From Streptomyces sp. NBC_01439 (GTDB taxonomy: Bacteria; Actinomycetota; Actinomycetes; Streptomycetales; Streptomycetaceae), in the NCBI RefSeq assembly GCF_036227605.1, contig NZ_CP109487.1:8357001-8421000 (forward strand): DNA of 64,000 nt, in the 5' to 3' direction. This document shows positions 50,097 through 58,882 of this stretch, piece by piece (within the stretch, counting starts at the first letter, position 1; each line of letters begins with the position of its first letter). The notes beneath the pieces are model-generated. The model did not search any database, was not told the origin of the DNA, and saw only the letters and a list, made by a program, of their open reading frames with translations. The translations under genes and the position numbers were made by a program.

Positions 50097-52865
50097 ATGG
50101 CTCGGGATCACGGTAACCAGCAGAGGAACATGCCGGGCCCGGAGGCCGACCGGCCGCTGAGAATGGTCCCCGACGTCGGTGAGCACGCGGATGCCGGTGG
50201 TGTACTGCGCAAATACCTCGATCCGGGAGCGACCTTGGTCCGTGCGTCGACGGCGCGCAAGGCCATCGACTCGTTCATGGCGGCGCGCTCGGGAGACCTG
50301 AAGACCGGCTCGATCGATCTGCGCGAGGTGGAATCGACCGAAGGCGCGGCGACGCTGCGCGTGCGCTTCCAGCAGTTCCACAACGATCTCCCGGTGGTGG
50401 GCGCCACCGTCCAGGCCGTTGCCGACGTCAAGCAGGCCAGTGTGATCCAGGTCGACCACACCGGGGAGATGGACGTCGCGGATGCTCCCGACCCCGGTGA
50501 CGCGCGTACGGTCGCCGACGTCTTGAAGGTCGCCCTCGCGCCCTTCAAGAAGGACTTCGAAGCCGCCGACGTGATCAAGGACGAACTCGTCTACGTGCGG
50601 GACACGGACCGGCCCGCCCTGCCCGAGGGCGACTACCCCTCCGCTTCCGTCGCGCTGCTGAAGAAGGGGAGGAAGCCGGACGGCGCACTGCACCTCGTGC
50701 ACGACCTGGTGGTCGAGACCACCGGCCCCTTCGAACAGTTCCGCGTCGTCGTGGACGCCATTGCGGGCACCCTGCTCTGGGTCGAGCTCATGGGGAAGTA
50801 CGTGACGGCCACCCTCAAGGTCTTCTCACCCGACCCCGTCACCGAGTCGAACGACAGCACGCTCCACGCCGGGTCCGGCGCGGCGAAGCTGAACGGCTTC
50901 CGGCACGACGTCCAGGCCGAGGTCGCACCCGCCAGCGGTGGAAAGTTCCGGCTCGACGGGGAGTGGTTCCGGTGCAACGACTGGGACACCCCGAGCTTCG
51001 CCCAACCCGCGGAGACGTCAGCGTCTTTCTCGTACGACACCTACCCCAAGAACCGTGCCTTCCTGAGTGCGAACGCCTACTACTGGCTCGACTCCACCGC
51101 GCGCTACCTCCGGACCCTGGGAAACACGACCCTCAACGCCAACATGGTCAAGGTCGACGTCGACGCCCAGGGGGCCAACGGCGAGGACAACAGCGAGTGG
51201 ATCGGTACGACGACACCCCCGCGGATCCGCTTCGGCGAGGGCGGCGCACCCGATGCCGCCGACTTCGGCGTCATCGTCCACGAGTACACCCACGGCGTGT
51301 TCGACTGGCTCGGTGCCAGCCACGGCGGGTCCGGGTCGTACGAGCACAGCATCTGCGACGTGCTTCCCGCCATCTACCGGGACCGGTTCAACCCCGGTCA
51401 GCACCGGCGCACCGAGACGTTCCCCTTCGACAACAACGTGAACGACCAGTGGAGCACGGAGCGCACGCTCGACCGCTCCGAGCGGTTCGACGACGCGGCG
51501 TTCAACAGTTACCCCTTCAACCTCCGCAACTCGATGCTGGGCACGGCGCTCTGGCGGTGCTACCTGGGCATGGGCGGCGACTCGATCGATCCCGCCGTAC
51601 GGATCGCGGCCGCCGACGAGATGATCAAGACGATGCTGGAGATGTTGCTCATCGTGCCGGACTCCTCCTCCACGAGCCGTGCGCACGCCGTCAGCATGGC
51701 CCAGGGCTGCATCACCGCGGACTCGGCCCTCACCGGCGGTCTCTACAGCAAGGTGATGGACGAGGCCTTCGTGAACCAGGGGATGTGGGCGCGGCGGCCG
51801 GTGGACGTCTACATCGCGGACAACCCCGCCGACCTCGGCGCGCAGCCGAGCGGTCCGCTGCACTGGACCTCCCCCGACATCTGGGTCCGCAACCGTCACA
51901 TCAGCACCGGGGACAACCCCGCGCTCGGTCACGAGCCGCCCATCAACGGCCAGCCGAACTTCCTCTACGTGCGGGTGCACAACCGGGGGATCCAGGCGGC
52001 GTCGAGCGGCGGGTTCCAGGTCGAGGCCTTCCGGTGTGACCCGGGCACGGGGATGATCTGGCCCACGCACTTCGAGTCGTTGGGCACGCTGGTGATCGAC
52101 GAGCCGATCCCGCCCGGTGGGTCCGTGCGGGTCGGGCCCTTCAGTTGGACCCCGCAGATCGTGGAGCAGGAGGGCCTGGTGGCCGTGGTGCACGGCGCTG
52201 CGGATCCCGCCATCACCGCCACGCTCAACGGACCGGTGCCGCACGACCGGGTCATCCGGTTCGACAACAACGTGGGGCAGCGCAACGTGGTGCCGCAGAT
52301 GGCCGCGCCCGGCGGCAAGACCAGCACGACGATCGCCCTCCGCGGCGGCCTGACCTCCACCTCCGGCTCCTGGCACCTCGACGCGACGGCACTGCCCGAG
52401 GACACCAGGATCTCGATCCGCACGCTGAGCCGCATCGTCGGGTCCGCCGAGCTGACCAACCTCAAGGTGGCCGAGAAGGGCTCCGTGCGCACGACGCTCG
52501 AAATGAAGGGCGGCAGCACCGCGGTCGTCGACGGCTTCCGCCTCGAGGCGGACGACCGGGCGGCAGCCGACATCACCATCGACTTCTCCCACCACGCCGA
52601 CCACCTCCGCCTCTATCCCTTCATCGCCACCCAGTACCAGGACAGCCTGATCGCCGGCCGCATGACCATCCAGATCACCGCCGTCAAGGAACTCGAAGGC
52701 TTCTTCTTCGGCAACCCGCGCAGCGGCGAGCTCCACGTCTCCACCTGCCCGTACTGGTCGAAACTGGGTGCCGGCAGCAAGGTCCCCTTCCGCTGTGCCG
52801 AAGACGCGGTCGCACGCGGGTACAACGGTTGCGCCTACTGCCAACCCGCCCTCAACACCGGCTGA
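50097..52865 (+). CDS. M4/M36-like metallopeptidase with propeptide domain and C-terminal Ada-like zinc knuckle, no signal peptide
   Basis: A 922-residue protein. Residues 45-250 resemble the FTP propeptide of thermolysin/fungalysin enzymes. The catalytic domain carries HEYTH at 395-399, with a likely zinc Glu 17 residues later in SYEHSICD. An Ig/CARDB-like beta domain follows (about 590-730), then a second beta domain. The last 45 residues form an Ada-like zinc knuckle with His880, Cys884, Cys912 and Cys915 (GYNGCAYC). The ATG at 50097 follows GAGGAGG. The N-terminus (MARDHGNQQRN) is hydrophilic; I find no Sec or Tat signal. It is coupled to the peptidase gene after it. Confidence 0.9.
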   Translation: MARDHGNQQRNMPGPEADRPLRMVPDVGEHADAGGVLRKYLDPGATLVRASTARKAIDSFMAARSGDLKTGSIDLREVESTEGAATLRVRFQQFHNDLPVVGATVQAVADVKQASVIQVDHTGEMDVADAPDPGDARTVADVLKVALAPFKKDFEAADVIKDELVYVRDTDRPALPEGDYPSASVALLKKGRKPDGALHLVHDLVVETTGPFEQFRVVVDAIAGTLLWVELMGKYVTATLKVFSPDPVTESNDSTLHAGSGAAKLNGFRHDVQAEVAPASGGKFRLDGEWFRCNDWDTPSFAQPAETSASFSYDTYPKNRAFLSANAYYWLDSTARYLRTLGNTTLNANMVKVDVDAQGANGEDNSEWIGTTTPPRIRFGEGGAPDAADFGVIVHEYTHGVFDWLGASHGGSGSYEHSICDVLPAIYRDRFNPGQHRRTETFPFDNNVNDQWSTERTLDRSERFDDAAFNSYPFNLRNSMLGTALWRCYLGMGGDSIDPAVRIAAADEMIKTMLEMLLIVPDSSSTSRAHAVSMAQGCITADSALTGGLYSKVMDEAFVNQGMWARRPVDVYIADNPADLGAQPSGPLHWTSPDIWVRNRHISTGDNPALGHEPPINGQPNFLYVRVHNRGIQAASSGGFQVEAFRCDPGTGMIWPTHFESLGTLVIDEPIPPGGSVRVGPFSWTPQIVEQEGLVAVVHGAADPAITATLNGPVPHDRVIRFDNNVGQRNVVPQMAAPGGKTSTTIALRGGLTSTSGSWHLDATALPEDTRISIRTLSRIVGSAELTNLKVAEKGSVRTTLEMKGGSTAVVDGFRLEADDRAAADITIDFSHHADHLRLYPFIATQYQDSLIAGRMTIQITAVKELEGFFFGNPRSGELHVSTCPYWSKLGAGSKVPFRCAEDAVARGYNGCAYCQPALNTG

Positions 52866-52878
52866 AAGGCGGCCCGTG

Positions 52879-53844
52879 ATGCAACACGACACACGTGCGG
52901 CGCTGCCGCTGGCACCCCCCGAGAAGCGCTACCCGCCCAGCGCCGCCGAGCCCCTGGCGCCGGCCGAACGCAAGCGGGCGGATACGCAGAAGAACGAATT
53001 CGTCACCACGCTGGTCGAGTCGGTCTCGGCGGACGAGCTGATGAACTCCGTCGAGGCACTCGCGGCCTTTCACACGCGGCACACCTTCTCGTCCCTCATC
53101 GGCGAGGCCGCCGAGGAGATCGTGAGCCGGTTCGAAGCGGCCGGGTACACGGACGTGGTCCGGCGCACGTGGACCAATGCCGGGCACAGTGCCGACAACG
53201 TGATCTGCACCAAACCCGGGACGGTTGCCGGTCGGCCCGTCATCATCGTGTGCGCCCACTACGACAGCCGCATGGCGGACCTGAACAACACCACGGCACG
53301 CGCTCCGGGAGCCGACGACAACGGCAGCGGCGTGGCCGCGGTGCTCGAGATCGCGCGCCTGCTCGCCCCCGTCGCGCTGTCCTCCACCCTCCAGTTCGTG
53401 GCGTTCTCCGGCGAGGAACAGGGGCTGTGGGGTGCCACGGAGTATGCCGCGGAGCTCCACGCCACCGACGGCGAGGCCTACCGGGTCGTGAACCTGGACA
53501 TGGTCGGGAGGCCGCCGGCGGACGGCTCCGTGACGGTGGAGCACGACCAGGGGAACGCCGTGCCGGACAATGACGCCGCGTCGAAGGCCTTCGCCGTGGT
53601 CATGGCGCGGGCCGCCGCGGACCACACGGCACTGCCGGTCATGCTCGGCCCCATCTTCGCCAGTGACTACATGCCGTTCGAAGCGCACGGCGACGTGACG
53701 ATCGGTGCCTACGAGGGGGAGGGGAACCCGCACTACCACGAGACGTCGGACATGCCGGACACGCTCGACTACGGCTACCTCGCCGACGTCACCAGGATGA
53801 CCCTGGCGACCTTGCTCGCCGATGCGCGGCGGGCCGTGGGGTAG
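52879..53844 (+). CDS. M28 family metallopeptidase (aminopeptidase-like), no signal peptide
   Basis: A 321-residue M28 peptidase with all ligands of the two-zinc site: His127 in CAHYDS, Asp in GADDNGSG, the Glu pair in SGEEQGLWG, Asp in VNLDMVG and His in NPHYHETSDM. Most secreted streptomycete M28 enzymes have signal peptides, whereas this one begins with a polar, Pro-rich segment (LPLAPPEKRYPPS). It starts 13 bp after the M4-like gene, so the two form an operon. It may trim peptides released by the upstream enzyme. A hairpin terminator follows. Confidence 0.94.
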   Translation: MQHDTRAALPLAPPEKRYPPSAAEPLAPAERKRADTQKNEFVTTLVESVSADELMNSVEALAAFHTRHTFSSLIGEAAEEIVSRFEAAGYTDVVRRTWTNAGHSADNVICTKPGTVAGRPVIIVCAHYDSRMADLNNTTARAPGADDNGSGVAAVLEIARLLAPVALSSTLQFVAFSGEEQGLWGATEYAAELHATDGEAYRVVNLDMVGRPPADGSVTVEHDQGNAVPDNDAASKAFAVVMARAAADHTALPVMLGPIFASDYMPFEAHGDVTIGAYEGEGNPHYHETSDMPDTLDYGYLADVTRMTLATLLADARRAVG

Positions 53845-53856
53845 CGCGCCGCGCCC

Positions 53857-53890
53857 CCGTGGGCGGTGGCCGTGCCGGCGCCGCCCACGG
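53857..53890 (+). terminator. Hairpin terminator after the peptidase operon
   Basis: A perfect 10-bp stem CCGTGGGCGG / CCGCCCACGG (53857-53866 with 53881-53890), 12 bp past the stop. Confidence 0.7.
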
Positions 53891-53904
53891 AGGCACCCCG
53901 CTCA

Positions 53905-53950
53905 CACCTCTGCTCACACTCCCGCTACACCTCTACTCACACTCCCGCTC
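53905..53950. repeat. 23-bp tandem duplication
   Basis: Two adjacent 23-bp copies differing at two positions, rich in CTCAC on the plus strand, between the convergent peptidase and DeoR genes. Confidence 0.7.
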
Positions 53951-53959
53951 ACTCCTCGC

Positions 53960-54739
53960 TCATACCCGGACCACCTCCACGCCCACCGTCTCGAACTCCC
54001 GGGCGACCGCGTCCGCCAGGCCCGTGTCCGTCACCAGGACGTCCACCGACGAGGTCGCGCAGATACGGGCGAACGCGCGGACGCCCAGTTTGCTGGAGTC
54101 CGCCGCGACGACCACCCGGCGGGCGCGTTCGCACAACAGGCGGTTGATCGAGGCCTCGTCCTCGTGGCGGGTCGCCGCGCCGTCCTGCGGGTCGAAGCCG
54201 TCCACGCCGAGCACCGCCGTGTCCACCGCGAGCTGCCCGAGGACCTGCTCGGCGAGCGGGCCCGTCAGCTCGTACGACTGGGGGCGGGCCACCCCGCCTG
54301 TCAGTACGATCTTGAACTGCGGTCGGATCACCAACTCGCCCGCGATGTTGAGGGCGTTGGTCACCACGGTGAGCGCCGGCGAGCCCTGGGCCAGGTCCGG
54401 TCGCCCGGCCAGGGCGCGCGCCACCTCCGTGGTCGTGGTGCCTCCCGTCAGGCCGATCACCTCGCCCGGGGCGATCAATGCCGCCACCGCCTCGCTGATT
54501 CGGCGCTTCTCGGCGGCGCGGCGCGAGGTGCGGTAGCGCAGCGGGAGTTCGTACGAGACCCCGTGCAGCACCGCCCCGCCGCGCGTACGGACCAGCAGTT
54601 GCTGTTCGGCGAGCTGGTCGAGGTCGCGGCGGATGGTCGCGGCGGACACCCCGAGGGTCTCGGCCGCCGGTTCGACTTCCAGCTCGCCCCGTTCCACCAA
54701 CAGGTCCAGCAGCGCCTGCCAGCGCTCCTTGCGGGTCAT
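53960..54739 (-). CDS. DeoR/GlpR family sugar regulator
   Basis: A 259-residue repressor: DeoR HTH (VEPAAETLGVSAATIRRDLDQL) and the sugar-phosphate-binding domain (GLTGGTTTTEVARAL and DGFDPQDGAATRH). The ATG at 54739 has GAGGGG upstream; a longer reading to 54793 is less likely. It is divergent from the SIS/aldolase operon and should repress it until a sugar phosphate is present. Confidence 0.95.
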   Translation of the reverse strand: MTRKERWQALLDLLVERGELEVEPAAETLGVSAATIRRDLDQLAEQQLLVRTRGGAVLHGVSYELPLRYRTSRRAAEKRRISEAVAALIAPGEVIGLTGGTTTTEVARALAGRPDLAQGSPALTVVTNALNIAGELVIRPQFKIVLTGGVARPQSYELTGPLAEQVLGQLAVDTAVLGVDGFDPQDGAATRHEDEASINRLLCERARRVVVAADSSKLGVRAFARICATSSVDVLVTDTGLADAVAREFETVGVEVVRV

Positions 54740-54810
54740 CGGCCGCCCCTCCCGTGCTCGTCCCGTGGCCCCGGTCGGGCTACCCGGCGACACTAACTCA
54801 GCAGATCACC

Positions 54811-54840
54811 TCGTGTTTGCTTGAAGTTGCGCGAAAGTGC
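54811..54840. promoter_or_regulatory. Ten-bp-phased repeats in the DeoR/SIS spacer
   Basis: Three consecutive 10-bp units each end in TGC (the last two are TTGAAGTTGC and GCGAAAGTGC), so similar bases recur on one face of the helix. It is a plausible DeoR operator. Confidence 0.4.
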
Positions 54841-54916
54841 GAGCTACCGTGCAGGAAAACGCAGAACGTTCCACGCACAACACATTCAGACCCGCCTGTC
54901 GCACGAGGGAGCCTGT

Positions 54917-55819
54917 ATGAGTCACGTCGCGTACGAGTTGGGCACGCAGCCCGCATGCTGGGAGCGGGCCGCCGAACTGGCCCCGGCCCGGCGGGCGGTG
55001 CTCCCGCAGCCGGGGGAGCGCACCGCGATCGTCGGCTGCGGGACCTCGTACTACATGGCCCGGGCGGCCGCCGTGCTGCGCGAGGGGGCCGGACACGGCG
55101 AGACCGACGCCTTCCCCGCCTCCGAGTTCCCGCGCCACCGCCGCTACGACCGGGTCGTCGCCCTGACCCGGTCCGGCACCACCACCGAGGTGCTGGACCT
55201 GCTGGCCGGGCTGCGGGACGCGGGCGTGCCCACGACCGCGGTCATCGGCGATCCGGCCACCCCGGTGATGACCGCCGCGGACGAGTTGGTCGTCCTCGAC
55301 TTCGCCGACGAACAGTCCGTCGTGCAGACCCGGTTCGCGACCACCGCCCTCACCTTGTTGCGCGCCCACGTCGGACTGCACACCCCCTCCGTGGTCGCCG
55401 ACGCCCGCACCGCCCTCGTCGAGCCGCTGCCCGCCGACATCGCCGGCCGGGGCCAGTTCACCTTCCTCGGCCGCGGCTGGAGCGTCGGACTCGCCCACGA
55501 GGCCGCGCTGAAGATGCGCGAGGCCTCGCTGTCCTGGGCCGAGTCCTACCCGGCGATGGAGTACCGGCACGGGCCCATCAGCGTCTCCGGGCCCGGCACC
55601 GTGACCTGGTCGCTCGACGAGGCCCCCGACGGGCTCGCCGAACAGGTGCGCGCCACCGGCTCCCAATGGGTGCCCGGGCGCCTCGACCCGCTCGCCGAAC
55701 TGGTCCGCGTACACCGCCTCGCCCTCGCCGTCGCCGCCCACCAGCAGCTCGATCCGGACGCGCCGCGCAACCTCACGCGCTCGGTGATCCTCACCACCGG
55801 TGAGGAGGCGGTCCGATGA
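54917..55819 (+). CDS. SIS-domain sugar isomerase/deaminase
   Basis: A 300-residue protein with two SIS folds (AgaS/FrlB/GlmS isomerase type). Motifs are GCGTSYYMA and ALTRSGTTTEV for the sugar-phosphate site, plus GRGWSVGLAHEAALKMREAS. It should act on an aminosugar phosphate or fructosamine phosphate and yield a ketose phosphate for the aldolase next to it. GAGGGAG precedes ATG 54917. The exact substrate is not decided by sequence. Confidence 0.9.
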   Translation: MSHVAYELGTQPACWERAAELAPARRAVLPQPGERTAIVGCGTSYYMARAAAVLREGAGHGETDAFPASEFPRHRRYDRVVALTRSGTTTEVLDLLAGLRDAGVPTTAVIGDPATPVMTAADELVVLDFADEQSVVQTRFATTALTLLRAHVGLHTPSVVADARTALVEPLPADIAGRGQFTFLGRGWSVGLAHEAALKMREASLSWAESYPAMEYRHGPISVSGPGTVTWSLDEAPDGLAEQVRATGSQWVPGRLDPLAELVRVHRLALAVAAHQQLDPDAPRNLTRSVILTTGEEAVR

Positions 55820-56652
55820 GCCTGGTCCGCGCCGGTGACCTGGTCCTGGAGGCGGCCGCGGCCGGCCGGGCCGTCGCCGCCTTCAACGTCATCACCCTGG
55901 AGCACGCCGAAGCCGTCGTGGCCGGGGCCGAGGCCGCCGGCCTGCCCGTCATCCTCCAACTGAGCGAGAACGCCGTGAAGTTCCGCGGCGGGCAGTTGCT
56001 GCCCATCTCCCGGGCCGCCGGCGCGTGCGCGGAGGCCGCCGGTGTCCCCGTCGGCCTGCACCTCGACCACGTCAAGAGCCCCGAGCTGCTCCGGCAGGCC
56101 TGCGACGCCGGATACAGCTCGGTGATGTACGACGCCGCGCAACTCCCGTACGCCGAGAACCTGGAAGCCACCCGGTCCGCGGCCGACTGGGCCCACGCCA
56201 ACGGGCTGTGGATCGAGGCCGAGCTGGGCGAGGTGGGCGGCAAGAACGGCGCCGCGCCGCCCGATCCGCACGCGCCCGGCGCCCGTACCGACCCCGACGA
56301 GGCCCGGCGGTTCGTCGCCGACTCGGGGGTCGACGCCCTCGCCGTCGCCATCGGCAGCAGCCACGCGATGACCAGCCGGACCGCGGCCCTGGACCACGTG
56401 CTGCTGGCCCGGCTGGCCAAGACCGTGGACGTCCCGCTCGTCCTGCACGGCTCCTCCGGGCTGCCGGACGCCGAGCTCGCGGCAGCCGTCGCGGGCGGCA
56501 TCCGCAAGGTCAACATCGGCACCGCCCTGAACGTGGCGATGACCGAAGCCATCCGCACCCACCTGACCCCGGCGGACCCCCGGCCGTACCTGACGGCGGC
56601 CCGTACGGCGATGACGGCGACGGCGACGGCCATGATCGGCGCCCTGAACTGA
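55816..56652 (+). CDS. Class II aldolase (tagatose/fructose-bisphosphate type)
   Basis: A 278-residue Zn aldolase (KbaY/GatY/FbaA family): zinc motif LHLDHVKS, acidic residues AELGEVGGKNG, phosphate loop in VLHGSSGL and GIRKVNIGT. The ATG overlaps the SIS gene stop (ATGA), so both are cotranslated. With the SIS protein it likely turns an amino-sugar or ketohexose phosphate into triose phosphates; no kinase is found in this window, so one may be elsewhere. Confidence 0.93.
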   Translation: MSLVRAGDLVLEAAAAGRAVAAFNVITLEHAEAVVAGAEAAGLPVILQLSENAVKFRGGQLLPISRAAGACAEAAGVPVGLHLDHVKSPELLRQACDAGYSSVMYDAAQLPYAENLEATRSAADWAHANGLWIEAELGEVGGKNGAAPPDPHAPGARTDPDEARRFVADSGVDALAVAIGSSHAMTSRTAALDHVLLARLAKTVDVPLVLHGSSGLPDAELAAAVAGGIRKVNIGTALNVAMTEAIRTHLTPADPRPYLTAARTAMTATATAMIGALN

Positions 56653-56856
56653 CGGGCGGCTGGGGCGGCGATCACGGACACCCAGCGGGGACGCACGACC
56701 TCGCCCACCCGCCCGAGGAATTCGGCGCCGCCCTCGCACGGCTCGTCGACGGGCGCAGCGACCCGGCCGCCCCGGTCACCGGCGAGCCCGGCCCATCGTG
56801 CGGCGGCGGCGACCCCACTGCACCCACGTCTCGGGCGAGTTGGAACCCCGTTGCCC

Positions 56857-57408
56857 TCAGATGCCGATGGCCCCGTCGATCCGCTCGCGCAGGAGGTCGG
56901 CGTGCCCGTTATGCCGCGCGTACTCCTCGACCATGTGGATCAGTACCCAGCGCAGCGACACCTTCCCGCGCCACGCGTCGACGGCCTCGACGTCCAGATC
57001 GGGTGCCCCGGCCACGAAGGTTTCGGCGAAGGCCACTTCGGTGCGCCACGCTTCCCAGGCCGCTTCGACCGCTGCGGGATCGGACCGGGCTCCGTCGAAG
57101 TCCCCGTCGGGATCCTCCGCCGAGGAGAAGCGGGGTGGTGCGTCCTGCCCCGCCAGGACCTGCCGGAACCAGCGGCGCTCCACATCGGCCAGGTGCCGGA
57201 CCAGGCCGAGCAGGGAGAGCGTGGACGGTTTCACCGACCGGTGCGCCAACTCGAGCTCCAGGCCCGCGCCCTTGAGTTCCAGGGTGGCGCGGTGGTCCGC
57301 CAGGAAGGCGACCAGCATCCGCCGCTCGTCACCGGTCGCGGGGCCGCTGAAGCGGCCGTCCCGCCCGGGTTCGACGAAGAATTCCGCTCTGCTGCGTGGG
57401 CTCGTCAT
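56857..57408 (-). CDS. DUF664/DinB-like protein
   Basis: A 183-residue four-helix DinB-fold protein of the DUF664 family. The conserved opening LLGLVRHLADVERRWFR and the C-terminal HMVEEYARHNGHADLLRE provide the metal-binding His triad. Actinobacterial members are candidates for mycothiol-dependent transferases. The ATG is at 57408, divergent from the acyl-CoA dehydrogenase gene. A 204-bp spacer between it and the aldolase holds nothing I can name. Confidence 0.92.
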   Translation of the reverse strand: MTSPRSRAEFFVEPGRDGRFSGPATGDERRMLVAFLADHRATLELKGAGLELELAHRSVKPSTLSLLGLVRHLADVERRWFRQVLAGQDAPPRFSSAEDPDGDFDGARSDPAAVEAAWEAWRTEVAFAETFVAGAPDLDVEAVDAWRGKVSLRWVLIHMVEEYARHNGHADLLRERIDGAIGI

Positions 57409-57465
57409 GGTCGCGAGTATGAACGCCGGTTCTGATCGGCCGGTACCCAGGTCCTTCCGAATTCT

Positions 57466-57479
57466 TGTAACGGGTTCTA
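57466..57479. promoter_or_regulatory. KstR-like box upstream of the acyl-CoA dehydrogenase
   Basis: TGTAACGGGTTCTA matches TnnAACnnGTTnnA, the motif reported for KstR regulators of sterol catabolism, and lies 57 bp before the dehydrogenase start. The motif is short, so it could be accidental. Confidence 0.5.
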
Positions 57480-57535
57480 GTCTGACCGCCGCCACCACAG
57501 CGACCGGCTGGACCGCGAGACCCCCGGAGGGGCCC

Positions 57536-58726
57536 GTGCACCTCGAATACACGCCTGAGCAGCAGCAGTTGCGCACCGAACTGCGCGCCTACTTCGCCGA
57601 GCTCGTGCCGCAGGACGTCTACGCCCGCTACGAGGACCCGGTCGCCCAGAAGCGCTTCTACCGGGACACCATCCGCCGGCTCGGGGCCGACGGCTGGCTG
57701 GGGGTCGGCTGGCCCGAGGAGTACGGCGGCCGCGGGATGACCCCGATGGACCAGTTCATCTTCTTCGACGAGGCCGCGCAGGCCGTCGTACCGCTGCCCC
57801 TGATGGCGCTCAACACGGTCGGGCCGACCATCATGCAGTTCGGCACCGACGAGCAGAAGGCGTACTTCCTGCCGAAGATCCTCGCCGGGGAGATCGACTT
57901 CGCCATCGGCTACAGCGAACCCGACGCCGGCACCGACCTCGCCGCCCTCAAGTGCAAGGCCGTGCGCGAGGGCGACGAGGAGACCGGCACGTACGTCGTC
58001 GACGGACAGAAGATCTGGACCACCAACGGAGACACCGCCGACTGGGTCTGGCTCGCCGTGCGCACCGACCCGGACGCCCCCGCCCACAAGGGCATCACGA
58101 TGCTCCTGGTCCCGACCTCGGACCCCGGCTACTCCTGCACCCTCATCAACACCCTCGCCTCGCACGACACCACCGCCAGCTACTACGAGAACATCCGGGT
58201 CCCGGCGAGCCGTCGCGTAGGCCGGGAGAACAAGGGCTGGCGCCTGATCACCAATCAGCTCAACCACGAACGCGTCACCCTCGCCGCACACGGCACGATG
58301 GCCATCCGGGCCCTCCACGACGTCCAACGCTGGGCCGCCGCGACGAAACTCGCCGACGGCCGCCGGGTCATCGACCTCTCCTGGGTCCGCGGCCGCCTCG
58401 CGCGCACCCACGCCCGGCTCGACGCGATGAAGCTGCTCAACTGGCAGATGGTGGGCGCGGTCCAGGCCGGCACCCTCACCCCGCAGGACGCTTCCGCGGT
58501 CAAGGTGTACGGCTCGGAAGCCCGCCGGGACGCGTACGCCTGGCTGATGGAGATCGTCGGCGCGGCCGGCTCCCTCAAGGACGGCTCGGCGGGCGCCGTC
58601 CTGCACGGCGAGCTCGAACGCGGCTACCGCAGCGCCGTGATCTTCACCTTCGGCGGGGGCAACAACGAGATCCAGCGCGAGATCATCTCCTGGATAGGCC
58701 TCGGCATGCCGCGCGTGCGCCGCTAG
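57536..58726 (+). CDS. Acyl-CoA dehydrogenase
   Basis: A 396-residue flavoprotein of the acyl-CoA dehydrogenase family (FadE-like). Conserved motifs: GWPEEYGGRGMTPMDQ, IGYSEPDAGTDLAAL, VDGQKIWTTNGDTADW and the C-terminal GGGNNEIQREIIS. It oxidises an acyl-CoA in beta-oxidation or in a related pathway. GTG start with CCGGAGGGG upstream. A KstR-like box in its promoter hints at a sterol or fatty-acid role. Confidence 0.95.
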   Translation: MHLEYTPEQQQLRTELRAYFAELVPQDVYARYEDPVAQKRFYRDTIRRLGADGWLGVGWPEEYGGRGMTPMDQFIFFDEAAQAVVPLPLMALNTVGPTIMQFGTDEQKAYFLPKILAGEIDFAIGYSEPDAGTDLAALKCKAVREGDEETGTYVVDGQKIWTTNGDTADWVWLAVRTDPDAPAHKGITMLLVPTSDPGYSCTLINTLASHDTTASYYENIRVPASRRVGRENKGWRLITNQLNHERVTLAAHGTMAIRALHDVQRWAAATKLADGRRVIDLSWVRGRLARTHARLDAMKLLNWQMVGAVQAGTLTPQDASAVKVYGSEARRDAYAWLMEIVGAAGSLKDGSAGAVLHGELERGYRSAVIFTFGGGNNEIQREIISWIGLGMPRVRR

Positions 58727-58882
58727 CCGCGCGTGGTCGGGTAGCCGGTAGTGGGCCGCACAATCGCGAACGATCGGGATCAGCCTGCGCAACACAGCCT
58801 CGGCATTCGCCCCAACGGCGTTCACGCCGTCGAGATCCCCGGAAACCGGGCGCTCCTGGTCGTCGAAAGCCCCAAGAACGGT

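Noticed and set aside
56653..56856. Protein-like stretch PEEFGAALARLVDG after the aldolase gene
   Set aside because: Too short, no start or ribosome site, and it lies between two convergent genes; not enough to call a pseudogene.
58727..58882. Small hairpins ACGGCG-TTCA-CGCCGT and CCCGG-AAA-CCGGG as terminators
   Set aside because: Stems of 5-6 bp are expected by chance in DNA this GC-rich; they could contribute but are not supported alone.
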